A stretch of 64,000 nt of DNA from Neorickettsia helminthoeca str. Oregon (GCF_000632985.1 NZ_CP007481.1:806001-870000); one strand, 5' to 3'; shown: positions 26,545 through 36,111, counted from the first letter of the stretch. Numbers and translations: made by a program. The notes: generated by a model not told the origin, from the sequence alone.

Positions 26545-27873
26545 TTATTTATCCAGGTACCCTATAACTTTCTTAGAATTCAACAAACTTGTAATAGCAA
26601 TGTTGATCTGCTCCGGTGTCACACTGGCAATCTGATCAGCCAGTTTCTCAAAGTAATCAAAATCAGCTCCGACGGAAAGAGCATCGACATAACTTATACT
26701 TCTCGCTTTGAAACCATCCAAAGCTTTCATTAGACTGACTTTTAACATTGCCTTCGCAACTTCAATATCCTCATTTGCTATGCCACTTCTTAACACATCA
26801 GCAAGGATTCTAGAAACACTTGACTCAAGAACCTCCAATTTCACATCTGGACTCAGCGGTGTCACAACTATTTCGACTATTCCTTTACGCTTGGTCAGAT
26901 AATCATAGTCTACCGATACGTCCAACGCCAGACGGAGATTATGGGTCAGCTCTGTACCAAGGACACTAAGTTTTCCACCAGCAAGAATCTGCGCCGCCAC
27001 AAGAGTTGCAAAATGGCTCTTATCTGAGATATTCGGGGCTTCGAAGAGATAAATCAAATTACGCTCCTCATTCATACTATTCAGCATCTTGACAGTGATA
27101 TCCGCACGATGTTCTGGTTCCAGCGGAACTACATTAGAGGAATCCTTTCCCGTTTTAAGATTGGGAATCACCCCATAATACTTATTCACGCACCCTTTTA
27201 CTTTGTTGATATCTATATCTCCAAGAATGACGAGGACTGCTTGCGAAGGTTGATAGTATTTCTGATACATCTGTTGCGCATCAGCTTGATTTAAACTCAA
27301 GATCTCTTGTTCCCAACCTATTGTGTTCCAAGCCGTATCATTCCTGTAGAATGCAGCGTACATTTCCTCAGATAGACGCACCAGCGGTTTGTTATCCAAT
27401 CTCATTCTACGTTCTTCCAAGACTATTTTACGTTCCAGCTCAACAGCCTCATCTGTGATGGCTAGATTCACCATCCTTTCGGCTTCGAGTTGCATTACTT
27501 TTTCTAGCTTATTCTTGTTTACAAGCTCATAGTAGACCGTGCGATAGTCAGATGTAAAAGCGTTGTATACCGAATTAAGTTTATCTATTTCTTTGCTGAT
27601 ATTCTGGATATTCTTCGAGCTCCTGAACATTAGGTGTTCAAGGTAATGTGCTACCCCTGACTTACCTTTAAGGTCGTTAGCCGATCCAACTTTATAGAGC
27701 AAGACGTGCGACACGATAGGAAGAGTGCCATCCCTGATTAGATACACACTTAAGCCATTACCCAGAGTATAGTGGACTTTCTCCAACCGCTCTGCGCATC
27801 CTGGACTTCCAATGAGAGTCAATATACCGAGGGCAAAGCAACATAAAAAATTCCTCATGACACTTTCCAGCAT
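26545..27873 (-). CDS. M16-family zinc peptidase, catalytic subunit
   Basis: 442 residues. GKSGVAHYLEHLMFR gives the inverted zinc motif HxxEH (H76, E79, H80), with the third ligand Glu in the following helical stretch (VELERKIVLEERR). A signal peptide precedes it; an ATG at 27858 has a GGAA site and is an alternative start. Pairs with the next gene (2-base gap). Sits downstream of lspA. Homologous to mitochondrial processing peptidase and PqqL-type proteases; substrate unknown. Confidence 0.9.
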   Translation of the reverse strand: MLESVMRNFLCCFALGILTLIGSPGCAERLEKVHYTLGNGLSVYLIRDGTLPIVSHVLLYKVGSANDLKGKSGVAHYLEHLMFRSSKNIQNISKEIDKLNSVYNAFTSDYRTVYYELVNKNKLEKVMQLEAERMVNLAITDEAVELERKIVLEERRMRLDNKPLVRLSEEMYAAFYRNDTAWNTIGWEQEILSLNQADAQQMYQKYYQPSQAVLVILGDIDINKVKGCVNKYYGVIPNLKTGKDSSNVVPLEPEHRADITVKMLNSMNEERNLIYLFEAPNISDKSHFATLVAAQILAGGKLSVLGTELTHNLRLALDVSVDYDYLTKRKGIVEIVVTPLSPDVKLEVLESSVSRILADVLRSGIANEDIEVAKAMLKVSLMKALDGFKARSISYVDALSVGADFDYFEKLADQIASVTPEQINIAITSLLNSKKVIGYLDK

Positions 27874-27887
27874 TTAGATATTCTCCT

Positions 27888-28391
27888 CTAATCAGCATTT
27901 TGTTCATTTTTCCAGGCACGGTAAAGGAGACACATCACACCCAGAAAGATCGCCACGTCAGCGAGATTAAAAGCGGGCCAATGCCACCCCAAAACGTGTA
28001 GATCTATAAAATCACGCACTGCACCAAAAGCAACCCTGTCGACCACGTTACCAAGTGCACCACCAAGAACGAGTCCCAATGCAAATCCCTCAAGTGAGAC
28101 GCCACACTTACAACACGAGAACAGCAAAATAAACACCACCAACGGCACGTTGAGACAGATGAAGAAGACATTCGAAAATTGAAACCCTTTCAATAGTCCA
28201 AAACTCATCCCTGTATTCCGCACATCGACAAGATTCAAGAATGGCAGAACCTCGATTTCTACGATGTCCTCCACCAGGGCACCGCATAGATACTTAGTAT
28301 AGAGATCCAGCAGCATCGTGGAGGATCCCACAAAAACAACAAAAAGTAAAGTAAAAAATTTGAAATCCCTAAAAAATTTTTTCCCAAACAT
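27888..28391 (-). CDS. lspA: Lipoprotein signal peptidase II
   Basis: 167 residues from the ATG at 28391; the longer open frame upstream overlaps the preceding gene and is not part of the protein. Four membrane helices; NTGMSFGLLKG and GGALGNVVDRVAFGAVRDFIDL and FNLADVAI carry the two catalytic Asp residues of aspartic signal peptidase II. Cleaves prolipoproteins such as Pal and BamD, encoded in this window. Confidence 0.93.
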   Translation of the reverse strand: MFGKKFFRDFKFFTLLFVVFVGSSTMLLDLYTKYLCGALVEDIVEIEVLPFLNLVDVRNTGMSFGLLKGFQFSNVFFICLNVPLVVFILLFSCCKCGVSLEGFALGLVLGGALGNVVDRVAFGAVRDFIDLHVLGWHWPAFNLADVAIFLGVMCLLYRAWKNEQNAD

Positions 28392-28443
28392 AGCAACTAT
28401 ATACCGAAAACCTCGAGAGCAGTATCCGGGACGCAAATGAGAA

Positions 28444-29799
28444 TCACTGATCGAATTTTTTGAAAAATCTACAATCAAGGTTCTCACCGGTAAGTTTATT
28501 AATGAGCTCATCCATGGAATAGCGTGCTCCATTTGCGCACACATTGGTATTTAACCAAGTGATCAATTTTTTTATCATTGGCTTACCATTTTGATATATT
28601 GCATTCTCTGATTTCATCATGTGGAAAATCTGACCTGCTGCGATCATCCCCTTGAGATAGGATGGATAGTAACAGAATTCACCAAAGAACCAATGATGAT
28701 TATCTAGAATACTTGCAGACTGATCATTCAATCTAAAGTAGTATGATAAATCTTCCGTGAAGAGCTCTTGTATACCATCAAGTGAGACCTCACCATTTAT
28801 CAGGGACCTTTCCAGTGAGAACCGGATCATTAGATGGGTGAGTGCAACAAATTTGTTTGCCCCCATGATGGAACCTGAATATATAGGTTTTTCCTGTACT
28901 CCCAAGACTTTCGCAAAACCTTTTTCCTCGAAAAGAAAATGTGAGAATAGGAAACCTTGAGCAGCATACATTGCAATACTGGTTGGATTACATATTGGTT
29001 GAGCCCTCCACTTGTCATATGGAAGATTCTTCATATAAAGTCCCTGCCCTAGAAGAAACATCAATGACGGAATAACAGCTTCACCTTTTTCCTGTACGAT
29101 CAATTTTATTCCATTTTTCTCACCAAGAAGGTGAAAATGATCACCAAAATCGATTCTCACAACATTCTTTGGAAAGAATTTTTCAATTATTCGCCTGTAG
29201 TTGAGCCTCATTTCCTTTCTATCAGTACTGGTGCTGCTTAGAGTTTCCCCAACGTTCTGGACCTTCATCTTCAGAAGTGGACTTACACCTATACATAGCT
29301 GTTCTAGTTGTTCAGGATCAATCTGATTAGCTCTTAGGAGTGCGGTATATTTATCACAATCGGTACCTTTAGCGTGGAGGGCTGCTATCGTCCTGACAAC
29401 TTCCAGGAGATTCCAAAAGTCCTCTTTCACAATCTCGAAATTCCTTGCTTTTCTCGCTTCCGCATAGGACACTCTGCAGGCAAGCGACTTCTCTGTAAAA
29501 TCCTTAACAAGATCGAAAGGGATGTTCTTTTTTCTGATGCAGAAATCCTGCATAAATCCAAAATTCACACATTGCCAATCGCTCAATTCATTAGATTTTG
29601 CTTTTATCCTGTCAATGATAAGTGCTACCTCATCGCTAGTAACGACATCGTATATAACCTCTTTCAATGTGATGATCTGGTGTACTTTGCTATCAAGAAG
29701 ACTACCATGTAGTCTAACATCGAAGTCCAGAAGTTCTAAAGTTTTCTGTAAATCATCAATTTTAGTAAATACTCTCTCTAGTTTTTCATAATCTTCCAT
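28444..29799 (-). CDS. M32 (carboxypeptidase Taq) homologue lacking the zinc site
   Basis: 451 residues, full M32 length. Family blocks are readable: SDWQCVNFGFMQDFCIRKKNIPFDLV near 73-98, the REARAA-like YAEARKARNFE, and near the end DNHHWFFGEFCYYPSYLKG (366-384), matching the family's DxHWxxGxFGYFPTYxLG. But where the family has HExGHALYEQ this protein has FLLGQGLYMK (248-257), and the later HESQS motif with the third ligand is YAAQG (278-282). All three zinc ligands and the catalytic Glu are gone while the rest is kept. So a non-peptidase scaffold or binding role is likely. Followed by lspA. Confidence 0.75.
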   Translation of the reverse strand: MEDYEKLERVFTKIDDLQKTLELLDFDVRLHGSLLDSKVHQIITLKEVIYDVVTSDEVALIIDRIKAKSNELSDWQCVNFGFMQDFCIRKKNIPFDLVKDFTEKSLACRVSYAEARKARNFEIVKEDFWNLLEVVRTIAALHAKGTDCDKYTALLRANQIDPEQLEQLCIGVSPLLKMKVQNVGETLSSTSTDRKEMRLNYRRIIEKFFPKNVVRIDFGDHFHLLGEKNGIKLIVQEKGEAVIPSLMFLLGQGLYMKNLPYDKWRAQPICNPTSIAMYAAQGFLFSHFLFEEKGFAKVLGVQEKPIYSGSIMGANKFVALTHLMIRFSLERSLINGEVSLDGIQELFTEDLSYYFRLNDQSASILDNHHWFFGEFCYYPSYLKGMIAAGQIFHMMKSENAIYQNGKPMIKKLITWLNTNVCANGARYSMDELINKLTGENLDCRFFKKFDQ

Positions 29800-29969
29800 T
29801 ATTTTTTAGTTTCTTACCTTTATTGCCTGACTAAATTATATACACAACGCGCCACCAGACAACTTTGGAGCAGCACAGCAGCCACACAATAAAGCCACGA
29901 AATTTCCATACTGATTCATAAAACGTTCAGAGATGCTTAACTCAGCTAACACAATAGGAAGACCTCTTA

Positions 29970-29997
29970 TTGATTTTACCATCATAGACATTATAGT
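29970..29997 (+). promoter_or_regulatory. Candidate sigma70 promoter for the OMP gene
   Basis: TTGATT (29970-29975), 16-base spacer, TATAGT (29992-29997). Predicted start near 30004; the leader to the ATG at 30070 would be about 66 bases. Confidence 0.4.
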
Positions 29998-30069
29998 TGT
30001 GATATACGCATTTATAAACTATAGGATGCGCTTCTTGTGGAGCTTGTGCGTCTCCTTTTATTTGTTTTT

Positions 30070-30753
30070 ATGACTATGAAGAAATTATTCTATACATCAA
30101 TTTTGCTAATGCAGATAGTTGGTTCATCGACCTACGCAGCGAATCTGGACAGTACCTCTGAAAGCTTCTTGGGTAGCTACATGAACTTATCATACAGATC
30201 TGCTATTTTGGCGAATCAAGAAGGGTTCAAGGACTTCACTACGTTTAATCACGGTGGTACCGTGGGAATCTATTGCCCAGTACAGGGTGGCACTGAGGTA
30301 GGCTTAGAGCTAGACGTTATACGTCCGACAGGGCTTTTTTTAGACAAGGATGGTACAGAGGCTGATATGCTTGCATCTTCTATTATGTACTCTGGCCTGT
30401 TCAAGCTACAGAAGCAGCTTACCATCTCTGATGATATAGGGATTACTGCAGGGGTTGGAGTAGGGCCAACATATCTCACATTTGATACGTTTACAGGTAC
30501 TGATAAAGGAGCGCCGTATGAAGATAGGAAAGTAGATTCCAAATTACAAGTGACGGCTGTTGGTGACCTATCCTTTTCTTTTCCCTTGACAGGTTCTTTG
30601 TCTGGGCGTCTCGGCTATTCCTTCCAATATACTCCGCTGGGTGATCTTACAATGAGGGAATCAGATTCTGAACAGGCAATTAAGGGTGGCTCTATTGTTT
30701 CTCACGCTGTCAAGGTCGGAATTTCGGCTCCTCTAGAAGCACTGTTCAGCTAG
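30070..30753 (+). CDS. Outer-membrane beta-barrel protein (surface antigen-like)
   Basis: 227 residues from ATG 30070 (a second ATG at 30076). Signal peptide KKLFYTSILLMQIVGSSTYAA, then ~200 residues of alternating hydrophobic strands with aromatic girdle residues: SFLGSYMNLSYRSAI, GGTVGIYCPVQGGTEVGLELDV, GVGVGPTYLTFDTF, LSGRLGYSFQYTPLGDL, ending in a strand plus short tail. An eight-stranded barrel of the Anaplasmataceae surface-antigen type is the best guess. The protein ends in a Phe-Ser (…LEALFS), close to the terminal Phe typical of BAM clients. Confidence 0.65.
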   Translation: MTMKKLFYTSILLMQIVGSSTYAANLDSTSESFLGSYMNLSYRSAILANQEGFKDFTTFNHGGTVGIYCPVQGGTEVGLELDVIRPTGLFLDKDGTEADMLASSIMYSGLFKLQKQLTISDDIGITAGVGVGPTYLTFDTFTGTDKGAPYEDRKVDSKLQVTAVGDLSFSFPLTGSLSGRLGYSFQYTPLGDLTMRESDSEQAIKGGSIVSHAVKVGISAPLEALFS

Positions 30754-30768
30754 AACAAGTTGTCACTA

Positions 30769-30801
30769 AAAGAGGGAGCTTTTGAACAGACCTCCCTCTT
30801 T
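30769..30801. terminator. Hairpin between the convergent OMP and rnc genes
   Basis: Arms AAAGAGGGAG (30769-30778) and CTCCCTCTTT (30792-30801), 13-base loop. The arm ends in Ts on the plus strand and in As on the minus, so it may serve both genes; the right arm runs into the rnc stop codon. Confidence 0.5.
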
Positions 30802-31465
30802 ACGTATCAGGGGCTAGTCTTTTGATCATTGCTCTGGCTGCGTTTTCTTCACTTGCCTTTTTACTTGTACCGAAGGCTTTCTCAACTTTACTATCGACAC
30901 GGACTTCTACCTCAAAAATAGGCTGATGATCTGGTCCTGTTCTTCCAATAACCTTGTACGTAGGAGGCTCCATTCCTCTGGCCTGTAGAAGCTCCTGCAG
31001 GATACTTTTAGGGTTTGCAGCAGTGGGGCTCGATTTGACCGCTAGATCATACCAATATTCCTTTATGAAGCGCGTTGCTGTATCGATTCCAGAATCCAGA
31101 AAAATTGCACCTATCAGGGCTTCCAATGCGTTTTCGAGGTTACTTACTTTTTCGCGTCCGCCACACAACTCTTCAGAACTTGAAAAGAAGATGTACTTTC
31201 CCAAATCTATTTTGCGCGCAATCATCGCAAGTGTGTCCCTACACACTAAAGAACTCTGTCGATTGGAGAGACTTCCCTCTGGATCATTCGGAAAAAGCTC
31301 ATACAGGATAGATGCAATTACCATATCCAGCACTGCATCTCCGAGAAATTCCAATCTTTCATAAGAAAAGTTGACTTCCATACTAGGATGGGTCAATGAC
31401 TCAATCAGCAGCGTCTTATTCTTGAATCGTATTCCTATTAAAGCCTCTAATTTATCTAGCTCCAT
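30800..31465 (-). CDS. rnc: Ribonuclease III
   Basis: 221 residues: RNase III domain with the signature ERLEFLGDAVLDMV, NALEALIGAIFLDSG (catalytic Glu/Asp), followed by a C-terminal dsRNA-binding domain (PKSILQELLQARGMEPPTYKVIGRTGPDHQPIFEVEV...ASEENAARAMI). Processes rRNA precursors. Its start overlaps the end of rsfS by 10 bases. Confidence 0.95.
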   Translation of the reverse strand: MELDKLEALIGIRFKNKTLLIESLTHPSMEVNFSYERLEFLGDAVLDMVIASILYELFPNDPEGSLSNRQSSLVCRDTLAMIARKIDLGKYIFFSSSEELCGGREKVSNLENALEALIGAIFLDSGIDTATRFIKEYWYDLAVKSSPTAANPKSILQELLQARGMEPPTYKVIGRTGPDHQPIFEVEVRVDSKVEKAFGTSKKASEENAARAMIKRLAPDT

Positions 31466-31758
31466 AGTTTATCTACTTCGTAATATTCCCTGACATCATT
31501 CTTGAATAGGTGGACCATTACTTCACCCATATCAATAAGTATCCAATTAGCTGAATCATAACCCTCAAGCTTACAGAAAAATCCATGCTCTCTGATCAAG
31601 TCCACGATGAAATTCGCCAAGACTTTCACCTGTTTATGAGATTCCGATGACGCAACTATCATACAACCTGTCATTCCCCTACCGCCGTAAACTTTTATGT
31701 CATCGCCCTTGTGCTTGGACAGCTTTTCAAGGATCAAAGAGACAATTTCAGATTCCAT
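31456..31758 (-). CDS. rsfS: Ribosomal silencing factor RsfS
   Basis: 100 residues from the ATG at 31758 (a GTG seven codons upstream is possible). GCMIVASSESHKQVKVLANFIVDLIREHG...GYDSANWILIDMGEVMVHLFKNDVREYYEVDKLW is the family block, in which W-I-L-I-D and REYY are diagnostic. Binds L14 and blocks subunit joining in starvation. Overlaps rnc. Confidence 0.92.
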   Translation of the reverse strand: MESEIVSLILEKLSKHKGDDIKVYGGRGMTGCMIVASSESHKQVKVLANFIVDLIREHGFFCKLEGYDSANWILIDMGEVMVHLFKNDVREYYEVDKLWS

Positions 31759-31850
31759 ATTCCTGATTACAATACCCACTTAACAATTCTTGCAGAAAGT
31801 GATCCTTATCTAAAGTCCTGTCACCTCACCTGGATACCCTTGCATCCGTT

Positions 31851-32150
31851 TTAGTCTTCTGCATAGAGTACGGTCGCATCAACTATAGCTCCAGGGGTTA
31901 TATGCTCCATCCTAAGATGTCTACTCATGAGCCCTTCTATGCGACTACTTGTCGTAAGGTAGGCAAACTCCGCTTCCAGAAGACGCACTTCCAACTCAAG
32001 CATTGCTACATTCATCGCTAGAGATGAGAGTTCTCCAGATAAATCCTGCACGTAGAATTTACTTCTAAACATCAGAAACAATAGTAAAAGAACCAAAATA
32101 GATAAGATCAGGATCAACCTTCTGGCTATGCGCCTATATATCTTATTCAT
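31851..32150 (-). CDS. ftsL: FtsL-like cell division protein
   Basis: 99 residues with one N-terminal membrane helix (LILILSILVLLLLFLMF), then a coiled coil (SGELSSLAMNVAMLELEVRLLEAEFAYLTTSSRIEGLM). LTTSSRIEGLMSRHLRM is the FtsL-like 'LTspxRIexLA' end. Position directly after rsmH on the same strand is that of ftsL in the dcw cluster. Sequence is weakly conserved in the family, so the call depends on context. Confidence 0.7.
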   Translation of the reverse strand: MNKIYRRIARRLILILSILVLLLLFLMFRSKFYVQDLSGELSSLAMNVAMLELEVRLLEAEFAYLTTSSRIEGLMSRHLRMEHITPGAIVDATVLYAED

Positions 32151-32167
32151 GTCTGGAACTCTTCGTT

Positions 32168-33043
32168 TTATATTCTCTCAATCACCCTCATTCTCGCTGA
32201 ACGCGCACTTGGGTTATTTTTTACTTCCTCCATATTTGGCGTGACTACCTTCTTGGTCACTATGTTGAAACCATTTTTGTGTACCTGCTTAAATAGACAT
32301 TTGACTATTCTATCTTCTAATGAGTGGAAGCTCACAACTATCACCCTACCACCTACTTTAAGCATTCCCAGTGCAGCTTGTAAACCTAACGCAAGTGCTT
32401 CCAATTCGTTATTTATGAATATTCTAAGTGCCTGGAACGTTTTCGTTGCTGGATTTATCTTGTAGTAGCGTCTGGGAAAACATGACAGGACGATTTCTGC
32501 AAGCTCAGTTGTTGTGACAATCCTCCTCTTATGCCTCGAATTTACGATTGCGCGTGCGATTTTTCTTGATAGTCTCTCCTCACCGAATTGGTAGATGATA
32601 TCAGCGATCCTTTTCTCAGTATAACTGTTTACTATGGTCTCAGCTGTCAGATTTATTTTATTACTCATGCGCATATCAAGCGGTCCTTCATTCAGGAAGG
32701 AAAAACCTCTATCAGGAACTTTTAATTGCATGGTAGATACACCGATATCGAATACTAAACCATCCACTTTAATATCACCAAGTAGAGTGCTCATCTCGCT
32801 GAAATTCGTATTGAAAAACTCAGTGCGACCCACAAAGTCACTTTGGACCTCCTTGAATAGTTTTTCAACCGTCTCATCCTGGTCGATTGCATAGACAAAA
32901 CAATCAGCACTACTCAGGATGGCTCTAGTATATCCTCCAGCACCGAAAGTCGCATCTACGTAAATACCGCCATCCTTAGGAGATAGCGCTTTCAATACCT
33001 CACCAAGAAGGACTGGTTTATGAAGATCTATACTTATCGACAT
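32168..33043 (-). CDS. rsmH: 16S rRNA (cytosine1402-N4)-methyltransferase RsmH
   Basis: 291 residues: HKPVLLGEVLKALSP, the SAM-binding VDATFGAGGYTRAIL, GLVFDIGVSTMQLKVPDRGFSF, PLDMRMS, and C-terminal VVSFHSLEDRIVKCLFK. Methylates C1402 in the P-site of 16S rRNA. Followed by ftsL with an 18-base gap. Confidence 0.95.
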   Translation of the reverse strand: MSISIDLHKPVLLGEVLKALSPKDGGIYVDATFGAGGYTRAILSSADCFVYAIDQDETVEKLFKEVQSDFVGRTEFFNTNFSEMSTLLGDIKVDGLVFDIGVSTMQLKVPDRGFSFLNEGPLDMRMSNKINLTAETIVNSYTEKRIADIIYQFGEERLSRKIARAIVNSRHKRRIVTTTELAEIVLSCFPRRYYKINPATKTFQALRIFINNELEALALGLQAALGMLKVGGRVIVVSFHSLEDRIVKCLFKQVHKNGFNIVTKKVVTPNMEEVKNNPSARSARMRVIERI

Positions 33044-33171
33044 TTTGCATTTTCATTATATTCCTTGAGTCCAACAGGGCACCGTTATCGCAATGACTCT
33101 CTTCTACATCCACACAGTGGAAATATGCTGCGGACACCTCCTCAATAGAAATCACTTGTCCACGTAAATAC

Positions 33172-33789
33172 TCAAGTAATTGGCTTACTTATTCTATAAG
33201 CAATTAGTTTTTCAGTTGCCTTGGATGCATAGCGTGTGATATCGCCTGGGATAGCAATAAACTCAACTTCAGAAAAGACTTGCATAGCAGTACAGTGTAT
33301 CTGCTCAGCATAGTCTTTATTATCAGTAGCCACAATCAGCTCACCAGAAGGATGAAGATTCTCTAGCAATAATCCTAGAAAAGGTCTGTTCACAATTCTG
33401 CGTTTGTTATGCCTCTTCTTGGGCCAGGGATCAGGAAATAAGATGTACACGGTATTAAAAATCTGTTTTTTTAATCTTTGCAACAAGATCCGGACATCAA
33501 GGCTCCATATAAAGACATTCGACAATCCTCTATTTTTAATCTCTCCTAGAAGCTTACATATACCGTTTTCATAGACCTCAGACCCAATGAAGATTTTATC
33601 AGGTGCCTCGAGGGCTCGCTGTATTAGGTGTTCACCATAACCAAAGCCTATTTCCAACACAATTTCTTTATTCGAGTTTCCAAGTATCTCAGGGCGAACC
33701 GAGAATTTTTCTAGATCCGCAAGCTTCGTAATATCGAAATTGCGTCCGCGAAGCCTCCCATATGATTTAAGAAGCGACACCTCATTCAT
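33172..33789 (-). CDS. trmB: tRNA (guanine46-N7)-methyltransferase TrmB
   Basis: 205 residues: EIGFGYGEHLIQRAL, FIGSEVYENG, TVYILFPDPWPKKRHNKRR (the DPWPKKRHxKRR family block), GELIVATDNKDYA. Modifies G46 in the variable loop of tRNAs. Confidence 0.95.
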   Translation of the reverse strand: MNEVSLLKSYGRLRGRNFDITKLADLEKFSVRPEILGNSNKEIVLEIGFGYGEHLIQRALEAPDKIFIGSEVYENGICKLLGEIKNRGLSNVFIWSLDVRILLQRLKKQIFNTVYILFPDPWPKKRHNKRRIVNRPFLGLLLENLHPSGELIVATDNKDYAEQIHCTAMQVFSEVEFIAIPGDITRYASKATEKLIAYRISKPIT

Positions 33790-33887
33790 TGCAACCTAGA
33801 TAAGTATAAAAATGGAGAGATGTGCCACCGGCCTACCGAACATAAACACTTGATCCACCAAACACAGAAAACTACGCCACGCATCCA

Positions 33888-34595
33888 CTAATACACGAAA
33901 GTGAACTGCGATGAAGTGATATCTATACCTAGCGCCTTGTAAGCTTCCCTTCTCTTAGACAGAGCCTCTGAGTAGCACTTTGTCTTAGGGTAACCGTTGA
34001 TCAGCTCAGTGAATCTACTTATAGCAGCGTGATAGTTCATTTCTTTAAAATAGAACATTCCTATGGAGAAAATCTTTTCAGCTAGTATCTCATCGATCTC
34101 ACGCAATTTTTCCCGCGCATCCGATACATATTTGGAACCTGGAAATCTCCTTATCAACTCCTTGAAAGTATCTTTGGCTCTATCAAGGAACTCCGTACTG
34201 TTGGCAAAATTCCTCAACATCCTGAAATATGCATTACCCTTGATGCTGAGCATATAATCCAGATCCTTACCAACGGGATAGTTTAGAATGTACTCATCAG
34301 CGCTGCCAGCTGCAGCTGCGAAATCCTTTCCATCGTATAGGAGCTCCGTGTAGAAACATTTCGCCTTTTCTCCAAGTGGGGAAAACGGTGAAACATCAGA
34401 AAGTTCCCTAAACAATGCCTTGGAAATTTTTAATTTACCTTGTTTTAGAGCGGATACGGCATCATTATAGACTGACAATTCACTTGCTTGCTTACCTTTT
34501 TCACTTATTCCTTTGACTTTCCCCGGAGTGCAACCAGAAACAACCAAGAGCGAACATAGTAAAAGAAGCAAAAAGTCGCAAATCTTTCTTCTCAT
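33888..34595 (-). CDS. bamD: BAM complex lipoprotein BamD
   Basis: 235 residues. Lipoprotein signal with VVSGC, followed by five TPR-like repeats (YNDAVSALKQGKLKISKALFREL, YDGKDFAAAAGSADEYILNYPVG, ...). NYHAAISRFTELINGYP is a typical BamD repeat. BamD is the essential BAM subunit next to BamA in outer-membrane protein insertion; it likely helps insert the OMP-type barrel seen at 30 kb. Confidence 0.88.
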   Translation of the reverse strand: MRRKICDFLLLLLCSLLVVSGCTPGKVKGISEKGKQASELSVYNDAVSALKQGKLKISKALFRELSDVSPFSPLGEKAKCFYTELLYDGKDFAAAAGSADEYILNYPVGKDLDYMLSIKGNAYFRMLRNFANSTEFLDRAKDTFKELIRRFPGSKYVSDAREKLREIDEILAEKIFSIGMFYFKEMNYHAAISRFTELINGYPKTKCYSEALSKRREAYKALGIDITSSQFTFVY

Positions 34596-34641
34596 TTATG
34601 CGATAAGGGATTAGAATACGACTGTTGATTATAGTCTGACA

Positions 34642-35910
34642 ATGCAACTAAAGAAAGTTCTCGTTGTAGGAAATGGTGGTAGAGAGCACGCTCTGATTTC
34701 AAAGATCAAGGATTCCCCTTTGCTTGGCAAAATTTACACGACAAATCCCGAATTCAGCCGATTCGCGGAGCACATAAAGGCTGATCCTACCAATCACTTA
34801 TATCTTTCATCTATTTGCAAGTCAGAGGAAATAGATCTGGTGGTTGTAGGTCAGGAGCGATATCTAGAGAATGGTATTACTGATGCACTGACAGCAGAAG
34901 GTGTTGCTGTATTCGGTCCAACGAAGAATGCTGCGAAACTCGAATCATCTAAATTTTTTGCCAAAGAGATAGCGGAGATGCAAGGTACACCGACTGCAAG
35001 GTATGCTTTTTGTTCATCACCGAACAATTTGAGGAAACAGATCGAGAGTATCGGAGATTTCCCAGTAGTGATAAAAGCGAATGGCCTTGCATCCGGAAAA
35101 GGCGTAGTGATGTGCGGGACTATGGATGAGGCATTACAAGTTGGAGAAGCAATGCTTAACGGAATGTTTGGGGCCGCCAGTAAGAACATAATAGTAGAGG
35201 AATTCCTACAAGGAGAGGAGCTCAGTTACTTTGTCCTGGTCGATGGACAAACTGTTTTACCAATCGGTTACGCAAGGGACCATAAACAAGTGACCCATCA
35301 AGGAAAGACGTATAATACTGGCGGAATGGGAGCATATTCACCAGCGCCAATTTCCACCAAGGTGGAGCAAGAAATTCTGGGAAGGATCATATATCCAACA
35401 ATTAGTGCTTTGTCTTCTATCAATATTCGATATAAAGGTGTGCTTTTCGCCGGACTCATGCTTACCAACTCCGGACCGAAACTCCTCGAATACAATGTGC
35501 GTTTCGGTGATCCCGAAACGCAAGCTATTCTATCTAGATTGGAGGGTGATCTCCTTGATCTAATGTTCAAGACAGTTGGAGGAGAGCTTGATCGCGCATC
35601 CATATCATTTAGTGATGACGTATCACTATCCGTTGTATTGGCGACACAGGGTTATCCTGTAGACTATAAGACCGGTTACCACATTAATGGCGATAACCTT
35701 GAAAGGGCAATCAACGCTGTTGATGGGTTGCAGATTTTCAATGCGGGCATAAAATACGATGAGAATGGTAACATGCTATCCAATGGTGGACGTGTCTTAA
35801 ATCTTGTGGTGAAAGGAAGCAGTCTAAACGATTGCAAGCGCAAGGCAAAACAAGCAATTGATATAATAGACTGGAAAGAGGGTTTCTGTTTACAGGAATT
35901 GACTACGTAA
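34642..35910 (+). CDS. purD: Phosphoribosylamine-glycine ligase
   Basis: 422 residues: N-terminal VLVVGNGGREHALISKI; ATP-grasp region with VIKANGLASGKGVVMCGT and VEEFLQGEELSYFVLVDG, MGAYSPAPI, LEYNVRFGDPETQ, and the C-terminal domain. Second step of de novo purine synthesis. Divergent from bamD (46-base gap). Confidence 0.96.
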   Translation: MQLKKVLVVGNGGREHALISKIKDSPLLGKIYTTNPEFSRFAEHIKADPTNHLYLSSICKSEEIDLVVVGQERYLENGITDALTAEGVAVFGPTKNAAKLESSKFFAKEIAEMQGTPTARYAFCSSPNNLRKQIESIGDFPVVIKANGLASGKGVVMCGTMDEALQVGEAMLNGMFGAASKNIIVEEFLQGEELSYFVLVDGQTVLPIGYARDHKQVTHQGKTYNTGGMGAYSPAPISTKVEQEILGRIIYPTISALSSINIRYKGVLFAGLMLTNSGPKLLEYNVRFGDPETQAILSRLEGDLLDLMFKTVGGELDRASISFSDDVSLSVVLATQGYPVDYKTGYHINGDNLERAINAVDGLQIFNAGIKYDENGNMLSNGGRVLNLVVKGSSLNDCKRKAKQAIDIIDWKEGFCLQELTT

Positions 35911-36111
35911 TCTGCTATCCATGTATTGCTCGATGTACGGCATAGAGCCCATGTTTTAGATGGGTCTGTGTCGTGTGCAGTGAGTCGCCTTGTATGCAGA
36001 GGGTGTTATACAACTCCGCTTGGCCCATTTCCCGGTAAAAGATCGTACACGCGTGATTTACTTTCTTGCTGGAAAAGACGTACCTAGAAGTAACTTGGCC
36101 GGTCTTACATA

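Noticed and set aside
35935-35975. Possible terminator after purD (GCCCAT...ATGGGT)
   Set aside because: Short stem with bulge and no U-tract; not strong enough to list.
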